From assembly GCA_003427395.1 (NCBI GenBank), contig BFEA01000188.1, positions 2,614,260 to 2,640,243 of the forward strand: 25,984 nucleotides of DNA, read 5' to 3'. Shown in pieces: positions 24,431 through 25,984 of the stretch (position 1 is its first letter; each line of letters begins with the position of its first letter). The DNA comes from Chara braunii (taxonomy: Eukaryota; Streptophyta; Charophyceae; Charales; Characeae). Position numbers and translations under genes: made by a program. Under the pieces are notes generated by a model that was given only the letters and a program-made list of their open reading frames with translations, ran no database searches and was not told the origin of the DNA.

Positions 24431-24767
24431 TCAGCGTGGCCACGCAGCTGATAGCAGATGGTGGAATATTTTATATGGGGCTTTCAACTTTTCTTTTCTT
24501 TTTTTCTTTTTTCCCTTTCCTATAACATTTGTGCCCGCACGGTCATGACTTCGAAGGGTTCGCTTGGCAGTGGCCACTGTGGTACCGCTTTGATAGGCCA
24601 AGCACTCGAATCCGCGTTACCATTGCTCGGCCGCTGACAAATACTACTGTTTGTGGTTTTGCTGGGTGTGGGGGGAAAGTGTGACTGCAAAACATCATCA
24701 GATTTTGCGACTTTAGACCCCTAGTGTGAATATGCCCTTATCTGCCTTCCAAGGCTCTCGAGCCCGA

Positions 24768-24959
24768 CTGCGTATTTTCAAACTAGCCTGCGTATTTTCA
24801 AACTGGCCTGCGTATTTTCAAACTGGCCTACTTCTTTCGCTACCCGCCATGACCTGAAGACCAGTGGCTCTTACTGCGTATACCTGCGGATTTTCAAATT
24901 GGCCTCCCGCTTTCGCTACCTGCCTTGGCCCGAAGACTAAGTGCTCTTACTGCGTATAC
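24768..24959 (+). repeat. Tandem repeats with 20-bp and 76-bp periods
   Basis: CTGCGTATTTTCAAACTGGC occurs three times at exactly 20-bp spacing (24768, 24788, 24808). A 76-bp unit starting with the third copy (24808-24883) is repeated at 24884-24959 with moderate divergence. Confidence 0.85.
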
Positions 24960-25118
24960 CGGTACTAGCTCTATGTAGTTTCATGTGAACTGATGGTCTA
25001 AAGCAATTTGACACCGGGAAAAGAAAGCACTTTGAATACCCACCTCAACTGGTGGGTCTACGAAAAACAGAGTAAATTAAATCACCACTACTCCGTCCAT
25101 ACATCGCCCGCGCAAACT
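24960..25118. other. No gene recognised
   Basis: Nothing that I can support. Confidence 0.4.
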
Positions 25119-25277
25119 TTAACCACCAGTACTTGGCCCAGCTATCGGCCGCAGAAAAAAGTACAGTAGAAACATTTCTGGTCGGATGAAGTTGGGCGCT
25201 CCTGTAGTAGCCCGTACGTTTCCTAACATCGTGGCGCGTTAACGGGCACACGAATGTAGGAAGTACTGGTGGTTTAA
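25119..25277. mobile_element. TTAA-flanked MITE, subfamily I
   Basis: TTAACCACCAGTACTTGGCC at the left (one A fewer than the other copies) and GGAAGTACTGGTGGTTTAA at the right; TTAA at 25119-25122 and 25274-25277. The interior includes GGGCGCTCCTGTAGTAGCCC and CGTTAACGGGCAC as in other members. Confidence 0.8.
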
Positions 25278-25368
25278 GAGTAGAAGCGCAAGCTTCAACT
25301 CCAACAAACCGGCGCGCCAATGTATGGGCTGGTTCGTTCATCATCGCATCGCGGCAGCTTGTTTACTG

Positions 25369-25425
25369 CCGTGACTTTAGGAAGTTACTGGTGGGTTAAA
25401 CATTAAACCCCCAGTGGCCCCGCAT
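25369..25425. mobile_element. Broken TTAA MITE ends, back to back
   Basis: GACTTTAGGAAGTTACTGGT GGGTTAA is a right end of subfamily I without a left partner. Immediately after it, TTAAACCCCCAGTGGCC resembles a left end. This mirrors the abutting pair at 21830. Confidence 0.5.
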
Positions 25426-25889
25426 TTCTAAAACTGGAAGACCAGTGTGGCCAGGAAGGGGGAACTTTTTCGATCTACCAGGAGCTGCGGATTTCAGTCT
25501 ACCAGTGGCAGCAGAGAGCACACAAATGCAAACGTTTGCAGTCACAGGAGGAGAGCATCAGTTATTATGCCAAATAAAAGATGATTGCAGAGGGACAGTC
25601 TTTGTTCGAAGTGAACTTCCACCTTTGAAGTCCAAAAATGCTCTTTTTTTTTCATGAAAGTCGTTTTATGTAAGGACGCTGTACTTGAGCAGGTTGCCAT
25701 TGTGACCTTAAGCACCCATAGGGTTGTGTGATAATGTCACGTGTGAGAAGCCGAACGAAGAACCTCCTCCTTCTCCGTAAGTTCGTTTGAACTGTTTTCT
25801 TTTCCGAAAACCAGAGGGGTCCTGCGCAAACATGAGACCATCAGCACCCAACTAATGTCAACACACGTTCATAACGAGCTATATACAGC

Positions 25890-25892
<3 letters not shown>
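25426..25892. other. No gene recognised; one modest frame
   Basis: A 70-codon plus-strand frame at 25445-25657 (internal peptide QTFAVTGGEHQLLCQIKDDC) has varied composition but no recognisable motif, no upstream context and no defined start. I list it as a possibility only. Confidence 0.25.
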
Positions 25893-25893
<1 letters not shown>

Positions 25894-25927
<34 letters not shown>

Positions 25928-25932
25928 GCGAA

Positions 25933-25984
<52 letters not shown>
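25894..25984. repeat. (CT)n microsatellites at the window end
   Basis: CT runs at 25894-25925 and 25936-25984, separated by CAGCGAATTT. The second reaches the window edge. Confidence 0.95.

Larger units (their letters stand above)
23687..24737. mobile_element. Large GGGCATACTCACAC element with another nested inside
   Basis: The left end GGGCATACTCACACC is at 23687 and the right end GTGTGAATATGCCC ends at 24737. Flanks are GTA and TTA, an imperfect match. Sub-terminal parts match weakly (GCAAAATTGCATAATCTGCA against complements of TGCAAAACATCATCAG). It encloses a minisatellite, another left-end-like motif (GCGTACTCACACACGG at 23950) and a complete smaller element at 24024. The parentage of the outer pair is therefore less certain than that of the inner one. 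Confidence 0.5.

Overview
The window looks like a gene-poor, repeat-dominated stretch of a nuclear genome from the green lineage, plausibly a streptophyte alga or plant. The best evidence is two copies of U6 snRNA sequence with the plant-type 5' end and 3' end. Supporting evidence is a degenerate plant-style L1-like LINE, tRNA-headed SINEs with A tails, and many short foldback DNA elements. A species cannot be named from the sequence. No bacterial operon, intact host gene, functional tRNA or CRISPR array is visible.

Layout. 1-900: CT microsatellite and a pyrimidine-rich stretch, with a charged low-complexity frame on the minus strand. 890-1497: SINE fragments in tandem. 1897-3203: three diverged copies of a local repeat. 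3204-3701: two foldback elements. 4099-5703 (minus): a decayed protein-coding sequence with three in-frame TGA codons, split by a 164-bp foldback element with a 3-bp target duplication. 5891-6910: SINE pieces and a tandem repeat. 7001-8344: a nest of foldback (MITE-like) elements. 8474-9323: two U6 pseudogenes in opposite orientation and a MITE. 9711-10137: a complete tRNA-headed SINE. 10453-11369: a possible LTR with primer-binding site. 12243-19007: a long, dead LINE (ORF1 remnant, endonuclease, reverse transcriptase, zinc finger, C-terminal domain, 3' UTR). 19024-20600: two SINEs, a TTAA-flanked MITE and a second, 5'-truncated LINE copy. 20692-25401: MITEs, a perfect 40-bp hairpin, poly-G/poly-C tracts, a tRNA-headed SINE and minisatellites. 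The window ends in CT microsatellites.

How the parts relate. The LINE and SINEs are retroposons; the SINEs and U6 pseudogenes carry A tails and/or target duplications as expected if LINE machinery moved them. The DNA elements fall into a few families: three families whose inverted ends begin GGGC and are flanked by 3-bp TNA duplications (PIF/Harbinger-like), one GGGCC family flanked by CCG, one family flanked by TTAA, and one 105-bp TA-flanked hairpin. No transposase is present, so all would be non-autonomous. Nesting gives a relative order of insertion at several places. The most unusual signals are a C-terminal peptide shared by both LINE copies and the decayed minus-strand gene, frames that rejoin when two foldback elements are removed in thought, and two U6 copies sharing the same 4-nt expansion next to the catalytic core.
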